Position numbers and translations under genes: made by a program
From: Marinitoga lauensis
GTDB taxonomy: Bacteria > Thermotogota > Thermotogae > Petrotogales > Petrotogaceae
Assembly: GCF_004135675.1 (NCBI RefSeq)
Contig: NZ_QHLX01000003.1
Span: forward strand, 124,001-188,000
Direction: 5' to 3'
DNA: 64,000 nucleotides
Shown here: positions 50,510 through 62,457 of the stretch, in pieces
Numbering within the stretch: the stretch's first letter is position 1
How the letters are laid out: each line of letters starts with the position of its first letter
Notes under the pieces: generated by a model
What the model was told of the DNA's origin: nothing
Database searches by the model: none
The model's input: the letters and a program-made list of their open reading frames with translations, nothing else

Positions 50510-50909
50510 TTGAATAAGAGCTTTGAAATAATAGCTTTAATTAAAGAATTAAAAGAGAATTTTAAAAAGTTATGGCAGAGAATTTTAACGATACAGAGAT
50601 CACATATTCTCAATGGATGTTATTAGGAGTTTTAATGAAAAATGGAAGTATGAAAGTTAGTGATTTGAGTAAAAAAATGGGATTATCCAATAGTACTGTA
50701 TCTGGTATTGTTGATAGAATGGAAAAACAGGGATTTATAAAAGAGTAAGAGATAAAAAGGATAGAAGAAAGGTTTTTGTTGAAATAACAGAGAGTTTTAG
50801 AAAAACAGCAGAAGAAAATCATATAAGTGTTGAGAAAAGAATAGAAAAAATTTTGAAAAATGTTTCTGATAAAGAATTAGATAAGGTTATAGAAGGATTA
50901 AAATATTAA
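50510..50909 (+). CDS. MarR-family transcriptional regulator, two frameshifts
   Basis: TTG start 50510 (MNKSFEIIALIKELKENF) after ATGGAGGTGG. Winged helix with MKVSDLSKKMGLSNSTVSG, VDRMEKQGFI and, after repair, the wing RVRDKKDRRKVFVEIT, all typical of MarR. Breaks near 50568 (A5, should be A6) and 50742 (A4, should be A5). It lies directly before the two ABC exporter genes and behind two palindromic boxes, so it probably represses them and itself. Confidence 0.88.
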
Positions 50910-50933
50910 ATAGGATATTGGAGGAGAGATGAT

Positions 50934-53118
50934 ATGCTAAAGATAATGAAATACCTGAAACCATATACATTGTATTTAATTTTAGCAATATTATTATTGT
51001 ATGTTCAGGCGGTTATGAATTTAACTTTACCAGATTATATGTCAAAAATCGTTAATATAGGAATTCAACAAAGCGGTATTGAAGATACATTGCCAAAAGC
51101 TGTTAGCGGTTTAACGATGAAGAGACTTCTTCTATTTATGGATAATTCAGAAAAAAACTTGTTTTAGAAAATTATAAGTACATTAAACCTAGTGATGAAG
51201 AATATGTAAATCAATATCCTGTATTAAAAAAAGAATCTATTTATATTGCAAATATTGATGAAGCACAAAGAAAAGATTTGGAAAAAGTTTTTTCAAAGGC
51301 TTTTACGGCTGTTCGAGCAATTGAAAAAGGAGAAACAGAAGGTTTAAAGATCAATACAAAATTGAAAATAGATATATTCAAATTAGTAGCATTTTTACCC
51401 TTGAATCAGAGATTGGATTTTGCAAATAATATATATGACAAGATAAAGGTTTTAGGAGACGAAATGATAAAGCAATCACTTATACAATCTGTTAAGTCCG
51501 AATATGAAAAAATAGGTATAGATTTATATAAGACGCAAAAGAGTTATATTTTAAAATCTGGTTCTATTATGTTATTAATTACTTTAATAAGTGTAATAAG
51601 TGCAATTATAGTGGGTTTTTTTGCTGCTAAAACAGCAGCTGGCCTGGCAAAGGATTTAAGAAAAAAGTGTTCACTAAAGTGGAGAATTTTTCAGGTGAAG
51701 AATTTGATAAATTTTCTACTGCTTCGTTGATAACAAGGACAACAAACGATATTACACAGATACAGAATTTAATGATTATGCTGATAAGAATTGTATTTTA
51801 TGCACCAATCCTGGAATAGGTGGAATTATAAAGGCCCTGGATAGAAGTCCATCGATGTCATGGACAATTGCGGTTGCTGTATTGGCTTTATTAACTCTTA
51901 TTGGAACAATATTCTCTTTTGCAGTACCAAAATTTAAATTAATTCAAAAGTTGGTTGATAAATTAAATTTAGTATCAAGAGAAAGTTTAACAGGTATGAT
52001 GGTTATAAGAGCTTTTAATACACAAAATAGAGAAAAAGAAAGATTTGATGAAGTAAATAAAGAACTTACTAAAACAAATCTTTTTGTAAATAGATTGATG
52101 GCTTTTTTAATGCCAGCTATGTTATTTATAATGAATGGTGTAATACTTTTAATTACGTGGGTTGGAGCACATCAAATAAATGATTTTAGTTTACAGGTTG
52201 GAGATATGATGGCTTTTATGCAATATGCAATGCAAATCATCTTTTCATTTTTAATGATGGCAATGATATTTATTTTATTCCACGAGCTTCGGTATCTGCT
52301 TCACGTATAGCAGAAGTGCTTGAAATAGAACCTACTATTGTAGACCCAGAAAAACCTAAAAAAATAGAAAAACCAAAAGGAAAAATTGAATTTAAAAATG
52401 TTTACTTTAAATATCCAGGTGGGGAAGATTATGCTTTAAGAAATATCAGTTTTACAGCATTACCCGGTCAAACAACAGCAATTATTGGATCTACTGGTTC
52501 TGGAAAGTCAACATTGGTAAATTTAATTCCACGATTTTATGATGTTGATAAAGGACAGGTTTTAATTGATGACATAGATGTAAGAGAATTAACTCAAAAT
52601 GAATTAAGGAAATATATAGGATATGTGCCTCAAAAAAGCGTTTTGTTCAGTGGAACTATTGAGTCAAATATTAAATATGGTAATGAAAACTTAAGTGATG
52701 AAGAAATGGAAAAAGTTGCAGATGTAGCGGAAGCATTGGAATTTATTAATAATTTGCCAAAAAGATTTAAAGAAGAGGTCTCTCAAGGTGGTAAGAACTT
52801 TTCTGGAGGCCAAAAACAAAGACTTTCAATCGCAAGAGCACTGGCTAAAAAACCGAATATTTTCATTTTTGATGATAGTTTTTCGGCTCTTGACTTTAAA
52901 ACAGATTTATCTGTAAGAAAAAAATGAAGGAATATACAAAAAATAGTACAATAATAATTGTAGCTCAGAGAATTTCAACTATTATGAATGCTGAACAGAT
53001 AATAGTGTTAGATGAAGGTGAAATTGTTGGAAAAGGCACTCATGACGAATTAATGAAAACATGTTCGGTTTATCGAGAAATAGCTTATTCTCAGTTATCA
53101 GAGGAGGAGTTAGCATGA
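50934..53118 (+). CDS. Heterodimeric ABC exporter subunit with degenerate ATP site, five frameshifts
   Basis: ATG 50934 (MLKIMKYLKPYTLYLIL) after GGAGGAGAGATG. Six-helix exporter domain with about 120 extra residues between helices 1 and 2, then an ATPase with Walker A GSTGSGKST and signature FSGGQKQRLS. After Walker B there is Asp not Glu (FIFDDSFSALD), and the switch His is Gln (IVAQRISTI), so its own site is expected to be hydrolysis-poor. This matches the TM287 half of TM287/288. Breaks near 51157, 51665, 51811 (GG, should be GGG), 52282 (CC, should be CCC) and 52922. Confidence 0.9.
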
Positions 53119-54952
53119 GCAAAGAACATAGACAACATCGCGGACCTGGAGGACCAATGATGAGAGGCCCGGTTGAAAAGCAAAAGATTTTAAAGGAACA
53201 ATGAAAAGATTAATAAAATATTTAAATCAATATAAATGGACATTGATTATTTCTATAATATTTGCGATGGCCAGTGCAATATTTGCTATTATTGGTCCTA
53301 AGATTTTGGGTAAGGTTACAACTAAGATTTTTGAGGGAATAATGAGTAAAATAATGGGTGGTGCTGGAATAGATTTTGTTTATATTTCTCATATAATGTT
53401 TATTCTTCTGGTATATATCTCATCAGTATGATATTTGGTTATATCCAGGGTTGGTTAATGTCTGGTATTTCAATGAAGGTTACTTATAATTTGAGAAAGC
53501 AAATAATGGAAAAAATTCATAAAATGCCATTGAAATATTTTGATGGAACAAATCATGGTGAGATTCTTTCGAGGATAACAAATGATGTTGATACAATAAC
53601 CCAAACATTAAATCAAAGTCTGTCTCAAATAATAACTTCAATAACGATGATTATTGGAGTTATAGGAATGATGCTTTCAATAAGCTGGCAAATGACATTA
53701 ATAGCTTTAATTGTTTTGCCAATATCTGCTGGATTAATGATGTTTATAATTAAACATTCTCAAAAATACTTTAAAAAAAGACAGGAATATCTGGGCATGT
53801 AAACGGTCATGTTGAAGAAATGTATGGAGGACATGTTATAGTTAGAGCCTTTAATGGAGAGGAAAAGAGTATTCAAAAGTTTGTAAAAATGAATGATGAA
53901 TTATATAAATCAGAATGGAAATCTCAATTTTTATCCAGTATGATGATGCCTGTAATGAACTTTGTAGGTAATTTAGGTTATGTAATTGTTGCAGTGATGG
54001 GTGGTTGGTTTGTGGTTAAAGGTATTATTAAAATAGGTGATATTCAGGCTTTTATCCAATATATGAGATCATTTACACAACCTATTGCGCAAATTGCTAA
54101 CATTTCAAATATATTTCAGCAAACAGCAGCTGCCGCTGAACGCGTGTTTGAATTTTTAGATAATGAAGAGGAAATAGAAGAAAAAGAAACACGGATTGAT
54201 ATAAATAAAATTAAAGGAAAGGTTGAGTTTAGAAATGTGAAGTTTGGATATAATCCAGAAAAAATAGTTATAAAAAACTTTTCTGAAATTATACAACCCG
54301 GTCAAACCGTAGCTATTGTTGGACCAACTGGTGCAGGTAAAACAACGTTAGTAAAGTTATTGATGAGGTTTTATGATGTGAATGATGGAGCTATTTTAAT
54401 CGATGATACTGATATAAGAGAATATTCAAGAAAAGATTTAAGATCATTATTCGGAATGGTTTTACAGGACACATGGCTATTTAATGGGACCATTATGGAA
54501 ATATTAGATATGGACGATTGGATGCAACAGATGAAGAGGTTATAGAAGCGGCAAAGATGGCACATGTTGACAGTTTTGTTCACGCGTTACCTGGTGGATA
54601 TAACATGGTTATAAATGAAGAAGTAAATAACATTTCTCAGGGTGAAAAACAATTAATAACAATAGCAAGGGCATTCCTTGCAAATCCGAAAATTTTGATA
54701 TTAGATGAAGCTACAAGTTCAGTAGATACAAGGACAGAATTAAGGGTGCAACAGGCTATGGAAAGATTGATGAAAAATAGAACGAGTTTTGTTATTGCTC
54801 ATAGGTTATCTACTATAAAAAATGCTGATTTAATTATTGTTATGAATGAAGGAGATGTTGTTGAGCAGGGTACTCATGAAGAATTATTGAAAAAGAAAGG
54901 ATTTTATGCAGAATTATATAATTCTCAGTTTGAAGTTGCAGAGGAAATATAA
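53115..54952 (+). CDS. Heterodimeric ABC exporter subunit with consensus ATP site, four frameshifts
   Basis: ATG 53115 ([18 protein letters not shown]) overlaps the previous stop as ATGA. Exporter fold, Walker [10 protein letters not shown], Walker [12 protein letters not shown] with Glu, and switch His in [10 protein letters not shown]. Its signature is [15 protein letters not shown] rather than LSGGQ, the expected partner of the degenerate site of the other subunit, as in TM288. Breaks near 53187, 53427, 53788 (GGG, should be GGGG) and 54503. The pair probably exports drugs or lipids under MarR control. Confidence 0.9.
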
Positions 54953-54980
54953 AAGGAGCCATTACGGCTCCTTAGTTTTT
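54953..54980 (+). terminator. Terminator of the ABC exporter operon
   Basis: Perfect stem AAGGAGCC / GGCTCCTT with loop ATTAC, followed by AGTTTTT. A near-copy with the same stem lies at 55204-55227, on the other side of palindromic element copy 3. Confidence 0.88.
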
Positions 54981-54989
54981 AGTCAAAGT

Positions 54990-55193
54990 ACAAAATAAAA
55001 TACTCAAATAATATTCGCTCATCCGGTGAAAATTCATATTCCTCAAAAATGTTCATTCTCACCGGTCGCTTAAACTCACATCCTTGTTCGGTTTCGCTCA
55101 ATTTTGCATCCGTGTAAAATTGACCGGTTCCATTCACATTTTTTCGGGAATTTTCAAGGATTCGCTCATATTATTTTTCTTATTTTATTTTGT
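54990..55193. repeat. Long imperfect palindromic element, copy 3 (divergent)
   Basis: About 200 bp with the same plan as copies 1 and 2 but different stem sequence. Arms share AAATAAAATA, AATAATAT, TGAAAATTC, AAAAATGT and ACCGGTC. One inner hairpin is CAATTTTGCA-tccg-TGTAAAATTG; the other is shorter (AAAC/GTTT with CATCC in the loop). It fills the gene-free gap 54953-55283, flanked by two GGAGCC/GGCTCC hairpins. Confidence 0.75.
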
Positions 55194-55203
55194 CGACAGT
55201 CTG

Positions 55204-55227
55204 AAGGAGCCAACCTGGCTCCTTTTA
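55204..55227 (+). terminator. Second GGAGCC/GGCTCC terminator hairpin
   Basis: Stem AAGGAGCC / GGCTCCTT with loop AACCT and a following TT-ACTTTG. It repeats the stem of the terminator at 54953 and may be a duplicate separated by the palindromic element. Confidence 0.7.
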
Positions 55228-55262
55228 CTTTGTTTTTTAGAATATATATGATATAATTTTAA

Positions 55263-56171
<909 letters not shown>

Positions 56172-56183
56172 AGGGGCTAAATC

Positions 56184-56459
56184 ATGGAAAAACGTCTTAA
56201 ATTTTTACCAGCAATAAATGATCGAACATTACAAAGAACGAAAAAGTTATCCATAACTTTTGTAATTTTTTCTTTTTTGATTATAATGATGATAGGATTT
56301 ATAGTTGCAACATTAAATTTTGGTAGTAGAATTCAAACTTTAAAAAATAATGTTTCAGTTTTGAATTCACAAATTTCAGATTATCATACCAGAATTCAAA
56401 CTGTTAATACAGAACTTAATTTTTATAAGCAAGCTCTTCTTGTAATGGAGGAAGATTAA
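56184..56459 (+). CDS. FtsL-like single-span membrane protein
   Basis: 91 aa. ATG 56184 lies 12 bp after rsmH. A charged cytoplasmic start is followed by one membrane helix (about residues 26-48, FVIFSFLIIMMIGFIVATL) and a coiled coil (LKNNVSVLNSQISDYHTRI). Size, topology and place between rsmH and a class B PBP are those of the divisome protein FtsL, though sequence alone is too variable to prove this. Confidence 0.65.
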   Translation: MEKRLKFLPAINDRTLQRTKKLSITFVIFSFLIIMMIGFIVATLNFGSRIQTLKNNVSVLNSQISDYHTRIQTVNTELNFYKQALLVMEED

Positions 56460-56463
56460 ATTT

Positions 56464-58165
56464 GTGCTACGCAGTCGTATAACCCTTCTCACTATAATAA
56501 TTCTATATCTCATATTAATTTCCTATATTTTATTTTTAAAACCATATGAGATAAATAAAAATTATAAGATAAGTGAAAATAGTAAAAATTAGCGACCTTA
56601 ACAGATAAAGAAGGTCGCATTATTGCTGTTGATAAAACAATATATGAAGTATGGCTGGATTTAAAAACTATAAAAAAAGAAATAAATTTGACAAATTAAA
56701 ATCACAATTATCAGCATTTTTAAAAGAAAAAGATTTTGAAAAACCGTATGTTCTTTTAGGGAAATATGATGATATTTTAGAATTAAAAACTTATATACCT
56801 GAAAGCATTTTAAGATATTGTAGAATATATAAAACATATGAAAGAAATTATAATACATCATATGATTTGAGAAAGAATATAGGTGAAAATGGAAAAACTG
56901 AATATGGTATAGAGCAATTCTTGTCCAAAAACAATTTATTGGATAGTAAAAAGGAAATTAGATTATCCCTGGATTTAAAAATGCAAAAAATCGCTTATGA
57001 AGAACTGAGAAAAATGATTAAAGCCCAGAATGCAGAAGGTGGAACAGTAATAATAATGGAAACAAAAACAGGAAAAGTAAGAGCTGTTGTTTCTGATTAT
57101 CCCTGGAATATGGCTTTTATGGGATATATTGAACCAGGTTCCACAATGAAACCTATAATATATTCTATCGCACTTGAAGAAAATTTAATATCACCATATC
57201 AAAAATTTTCTTTAACTTCAACAATTTCACCGGTTCCGGGTGTAAATTTTACAATAGGTGAAGCTGAAGGGCATTATTTTACCAGTCTTGATGCTAAAGA
57301 TGCAATAGCATATTCTTCTAATGTTGCAGTTGTAAAAGTTATGGAAAAAATAATGGAAAATTTTTCTAAAGAATGGTTGTATAATAAACTTGAACAAATA
57401 GGTTTTGGAAAAAAGACAGGAATAGAATTTAATAAGGAGATTTCAGGTGTTTTTACTAAACCAGAAAAATGGTATAAGATAACCCCTTATCAGATTGCTA
57501 TTGGTCAGGGAATAGGAGTTACGCCTATTCAATTGGTTTCTATTTTTAATGTTTTCGCTAATGAGGGAAAATATGTGAAGCCAACTTTTTTGGAAAATAA
57601 AACTGCACAGAGTTATCAGGTTTTTTCGCCTGAAATAGCAAATTTAATGAAGGATTGGTTGAGATATACGATGCTGAAAGGAACTGCAAGAAAAGCATAT
57701 AAACCTGGGGTTTTAATAGCTGGTAAAACAGGAACAGCACAAAAGGCTGTTGCTGGAAAAGGATATTCAGATAAATATTATTCACTCTTTGTTGGTTTTT
57801 TCCCTGCTTCAAAACCAAAATACACAATAGTTTCTATTATAGATGACCCTAAAAAAGAATATTATGGTGGTGAAGTAGCTGCTCCTGTAGCGACGAATAT
57901 ATTTTTTAGATTGGAAGAATTTAAATATTCAAATAAGGTGAAAATGATAAAGGATTACCTACCAAACCTTGAAAACAAGAGTTTGTTAGATGCATTATTT
58001 ATTTTAAAATCTCTTGGGGTAAATGAGGAAAAAATTGTGTTATCTGGAAAAGGAAATTATGTTGTAAAACAGGTTCCGAATGTTTCATATGAAATAAATA
58101 AACTGGACTATGTAATATTATATCTGGGAGATGAAAAAAATGCAGAAAATACTGATATACGGTGA
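56464..58165 (+). CDS. Class B penicillin-binding protein with C-terminal PASTA domain (FtsI/Pbp2-like), two frameshifts
   Basis: GTG start 56464 (MLRSRITLLTIIILYLI), a membrane anchor. Transpeptidase motifs: EPGSTMKPII (SxxK), YSSN (SxN) and GKTGTAQ (KTG). The last 65 residues, LPNLENKSLLDALFILKSLG to YVILYLG, are one PASTA-like repeat. Breaks near 56586 (SENSKKLATLTDKEG after repair) and 56693 (NLTKLKSQLSAFL). About 567 aa. Cross-links septal peptidoglycan; partner of the FtsL-like protein. The end overlaps the holA start. Confidence 0.88.
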
Positions 58166-59102
58166 TTCAAATATAAAAAAAGAAATGGCTTTAAAAGATT
58201 TGTGTAATAAGGAATTAGATATTGTTAAAATTTCTCCTAATTCCCAGGATCCAGTTAATGAAATAAAAAATAATATATTATCAAATTCTCTGTTTGGAGA
58301 TAAAAAGATCTTGATTATAAAAGAGTTTAATAAATTTAATAAAAAAGAACAAGATGAAATTTTAAAGTTATTAAACGATGTATATTCCGATAGTATAGAA
58401 AAACTGATTATTATGAATACATCAAAAATAAAATCAAAATTTGATAAAGAAATAGAATGTATTTTACCAAAACCCTGGGAAGAAGAAAAATGGATAAATT
58501 ATGTAAAAGAGATTGCAAAATTTTTTAATAAAGATATTGATGAAGATGCAATTCAATATATACTTGAAATATACGGCAATGATGATAATTTTTTATTTGA
58601 AGAAATAAAAAAAATGGCAATTTATTCAGAGGATAAGATAAAGAAGGAAGAAATTAAGGAAATAGGATTTTTACATGTAAATGTAGATTTTGAGGAATTT
58701 GCATATTTGTTATCTTCAAAAAGAAAAGAAGAAGTCCTCGAAATGGCAAAAAACTTTCTATCTTTACCTGACTTTAATATTATTTTTCTATTAGGCTACC
58801 TTTTCAAATATTTTTTCGACTTATATCGTGTTATAATTAATGTAGAGATGAAAAAAAAATTTAGTTGGCCGGAGGTTCAAAAAATTTCTCAAATAACAAA
58901 TGTATCAAAGATGAGAGTAAAAAAGTTTTTAGGAGTAAAATTTAAAAACGAAAAAAAGTTTTATGCAAATCATGCAATTTTATATACCAAAAAAGAGGTT
59001 ATGGATATTATTATAAAATTAGAAGAATATGATAGAATGGCAAAAATAGGTGAAAAGAAGGATTTAATTTTATTAAATTTAATACAGGATATTTGTGGGT
59101 GA
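58140..59102 (+). CDS. holA: DNA polymerase III delta subunit
   Basis: Start chosen at ATG 58140 (MQKILIYGDSNIKKEMAL), since GGGAG then has normal spacing; ATG 58131 is too close. About 320 aa. The layout agrees with HolA: LIYGDSN at the N-terminus, NSLFGDKKILIIKEFNKF in domain 1, then FNIIFLLGYLFKYFFDLYR and MDIIIKLEEYDRMAKIGEK in the helical collar domain. It opens the beta clamp. Similarity is moderate, as usual for this subunit. Confidence 0.8.
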   Translation: MQKILIYGDSNIKKEMALKDLCNKELDIVKISPNSQDPVNEIKNNILSNSLFGDKKILIIKEFNKFNKKEQDEILKLLNDVYSDSIEKLIIMNTSKIKSKFDKEIECILPKPWEEEKWINYVKEIAKFFNKDIDEDAIQYILEIYGNDDNFLFEEIKKMAIYSEDKIKKEEIKEIGFLHVNVDFEEFAYLLSSKRKEEVLEMAKNFLSLPDFNIIFLLGYLFKYFFDLYRVIINVEMKKKFSWPEVQKISQITNVSKMRVKKFLGVKFKNEKKFYANHAILYTKKEVMDIIIKLEEYDRMAKIGEKKDLILLNLIQDICG

Positions 59103-59106
59103 TATT

Positions 59107-60198
59107 ATGAGTTTGGGAGAAAGCATATATGATTTGACAAATTTATTTACGATATATAGATGGAATAATAGACCGGCATTATTAAGGTTTACTGAAGCAG
59201 ATAATGTTTTTCATAGTTTGCTATTAAATCTGATAACAATAGAATTTTTAAACAAAAAGGGGAAAAATTATTCTATTGCTAATAATATAAGAGCAAAAAT
59301 TTTTAAAGAATTGCCGAAAATCATTTTATCGGATATTTCTTTAGATACGAAAAAAAGAATATTATCAAAAAATCAGGAAATGTGGGAAAAAGTACTTGAA
59401 AAAAGTTATGAAGAACTAAAAGAAAACAAAATAGTGCAATTTTTTGATTCAGAGTATGAGGAAGGATTTGAAAAATATACTAATTTTATTGATTTAATGG
59501 TTTCTTTAAAAGAGATCGAGATTAATAGTAGAATATATCCAGAATATTTCGAAAAACCTAAACAAGAAACAGAAAAAAAATTAAGGGCATTAAGATTAAG
59601 GTTGCCATACATAAATGAATTAGAAAATATATTAAACTATGTTTTAAAAATATCAACAAGAATGACTACTATGTATAGATGGAATAAAAACCACAGAAAT
59701 GTAAAAAGTTCAGTATCTTCACACACATTTATGGTAGTGTCTGTTGCAATCATTTTTTATTATCTGAATAAGAATACAAATAAACAATTGATCGATGAAG
59801 TAATTATAGCAAGTATATTACATGATTTTCCAGAAGCATTTACTGGAGATGTAATTACGCCTACAAAAAAGAAAGTAAAAGGAATGGAAGATATAATTTC
59901 GAGAATTGAAGAAGAAATGATTGAAGAGTGGCTTAAAGATGATGAAGACACAGAAGAGATTTTTGAACGATTTAAAAATTATATGATTAACCCTTTTGAA
60001 TTAGAATATGGAAAATATGTGAGAGCTTCAGACTTGTTTAATGCAATGCTTGAATGTGCTATTGAAATAAGGTCCGGTAATTCACAAATGCTGTTTAGAG
60101 AAGCGTTTTTTAATATGAAAAAAGAGTTAAAGCAATTTAATTTTGATTTTATATATGATTTGATAGACGATGTAGAGAAAATAACTTTTTTTAATTAA
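59107..60198 (+). CDS. HD-domain phosphohydrolase (YfbR-like) with a degenerate N-terminal repeat
   Basis: Start chosen at ATG 59107 after GGGTGATATT, 4 bp after holA. The C-terminal half (about residues 195-363) has YRWNKNHRNVKSSVSSHTFM, ASILHDFPEAFTGDVITPTKKKVKG and a late RASDLFNAMLECAIE, the HD motif set of YfbR-type 5'-nucleotidases. The N-terminal half repeats the opening (IYRWNNRPALLRFTEADNVF, HSLLLNLITIEFL) but lacks the HD pair. It may be an internal duplication. Nucleotide substrate is inferred. Confidence 0.78.
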   Translation: MSLGESIYDLTNLFTIYRWNNRPALLRFTEADNVFHSLLLNLITIEFLNKKGKNYSIANNIRAKIFKELPKIILSDISLDTKKRILSKNQEMWEKVLEKSYEELKENKIVQFFDSEYEEGFEKYTNFIDLMVSLKEIEINSRIYPEYFEKPKQETEKKLRALRLRLPYINELENILNYVLKISTRMTTMYRWNKNHRNVKSSVSSHTFMVVSVAIIFYYLNKNTNKQLIDEVIIASILHDFPEAFTGDVITPTKKKVKGMEDIISRIEEEMIEEWLKDDEDTEEIFERFKNYMINPFELEYGKYVRASDLFNAMLECAIEIRSGNSQMLFREAFFNMKKELKQFNFDFIYDLIDDVEKITFFN

Positions 60199-60273
60199 AC
60201 TTTGATATCTGTAACTCCCCAATAAATTGTTTTTACATATATTAAAACAGAAAATAAAGAGGGGAGGGAAATT

Positions 60274-62440
60274 ATGTTATATTACGTGCTTATAATACCT
60301 TTATTTGCACTAGGTTTTGCGATGTTTAATTATTTTTCTGTATTAAAACTCGATGAAGGAACAGAAAAAATGAAAGAAGTAGCTCTAGCTATTCGTGAGG
60401 GTGCAAAAACATTTGTAAATCATGAATATAAAACAGTAGGGTTATATGTTGTATTTATAGCAATTATACTAATGATTGTAACAGACATTAATGTTGGAAT
60501 TGCATTTATAATGGGAGCGTTGATGAGTGGGAGTGCAGGATATATAGGAATGAAAATGGCTACATATGCAAATGTTCGTGTTTCTAATATGGCAAGAAAA
60601 ACAAAAGATATAGGAAAAACCCTTAAAGTAGCTTTTCAGGGTGGAAGTGTAATGGGATTGTCAGTTGCAGGATTTGCTTTGTTAGGATTAATACTTGTAT
60701 ATATAATATTTGGCATCTGGAAAGGGCAGTTGAATAAAGAAAATATTGTTGTAGTCAGGAATTGGTTGGGAATAAGTTATATACCTTTTGCAATGACAAT
60801 TTCTGGATATGCTCTTGGATGCTCGATTATTGCCATGTTTGATAGAGTTGGTGGAGGAATATATACTAAAGCAGCAGATATGGGAGCTGATTTAGTTGGT
60901 AAAACAGAATTGGCATTACCTGAAGATGATCCAAGGAACCCTGCTACAATAGCAGATAATGTTGGAGATAATGTGGGTGATGTTGCAGGATTAGGAGCAG
61001 ATTTGCTGGAAAGTTATATAGGAGCAATAATATCGTCGGTTATACTTGTTTTGTATGCAAGTTTTTTAATATCAAGAGATGTTAAAGAAATATCATATAT
61101 AACGACTTTTAAATTAACATTATATCCACTTTTTTTTACTATATTAGGACTTATTAGTTCTATGGTAGGAATATTATATGTAATATTTAAAAAAGGATCT
61201 GATAATCCGCACAAAGAATTAAATATTTCATTATTTTCTTCAGCAATACTTACAATAATCCTTACATTTTTTTTAAGTATATTTTATTTAAAAGATGTTC
61301 CAGGGATGAATTGAAACTAATGAATTTTAGATTTGGAGTATATTCTCCATGGTTATCAGCAATAGTAGGAATTTTTTCTGGAATATTAATTGGATTGTTA
61401 GCAGAATATTATACCAGTGATAAATATCATCCTACTAAAGAATTAGCCAGGTTTGCTAAGGGAGGACCGGCTATAGTAATATCTAAAGGAATGGCATTAG
61501 GTATGAAAAGCGTGTTATATCCTGTATTTATGTTGATGTTTGGTATTTTGATAGCAGATTATTTTTCTGGTTTGTATGGAGTTGCAATGGCTGCTATGGG
61601 ATGTTATCATTTGTTGCAGCAACAGTTTCGGTTGACTCATATGGACCAGTTGCAGATAATGCCGGCGGTATAAGTGAAATGGCAGATCTGGAACCTGAAG
61701 TTAGAAAAATAACAGATATGCTGGATTCTGTAGGGAATACAACAGCAGCTATTGGTAAAGGATTCGCCATAGGTTCGGCGGCATTTGCAGCATTATCTCT
61801 GTTTGCATCATTTGTATATTCACAAATAAATCCATCAATGCAGGTAGATTTAAAAAGTTTTTTAAATATTAATTTGATTAGTCCCAGGACGATAGCTGGC
61901 GCTTTATTTGGGGCGGCATTACCATATTTTTTCAGTGCATATTTAATTGATGCTGTAGTAAATGCAGCAGAAAAGATGGTTGAGGAAATTAGAAGGCAAT
62001 TTAGAGAAATACCAGGGTTAATGGAAGGAGAAAATAAACCAGATTATAATAGATGTATTAAAATTAGCAGTGATGGTGCCCTAAAAGAAATGAAAATACC
62101 TGCTTTAATAGCTGTATTAACGCCTTTAATATCGGGCTTTATATTTGGAACTGATTTTGTGGGAGGATTATTGGCAGGAACTACTTTTAGTGGTGTAATG
62201 CTGGCAATTTATACGGCAAATTCAGGAGGAGCATGGGATAATGCAAAAAAATATATAGAAAATGGTAATCTTGAAGGAGAAGGTAAAGGTACAGATGCAC
62301 ATAAAGCATCGGTAGTAGGAGATACAGTCGGAGATCCTTTAAAAGATACAGTTGGCCCTTCACTTGATATATTAATAAAAATAATGGCAGTAACTTCTTT
62401 AATTACTGTTTCTATATTTAAAATATATCATTTATTTTAA
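60274..62440 (+). CDS. hppA: Membrane-bound ion-pumping pyrophosphatase, two frameshifts
   Basis: ATG 60274 after GAGGGGAGGGAAATT. About 16 membrane helices. Substrate motifs [49 protein letters not shown] and, near the end, [13 protein letters not shown]. The residue in [10 protein letters not shown] is Ala, the mark of K+-dependent enzymes; whether Na+ or H+ is pumped cannot be settled by eye. Breaks near 61306 (GGG, should be [22 protein letters not shown]) and 61599 (GGG, should be [20 protein letters not shown]). Couples PPi hydrolysis to ion export. Confidence 0.95.
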
Positions 62441-62457
62441 TTCTGGGAGCGATTATT

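Noticed and set aside
41577-55193. CRISPR repeats
   Set aside because: The three palindromic elements are far apart, long and not separated by regular spacers, and no cas gene is present.
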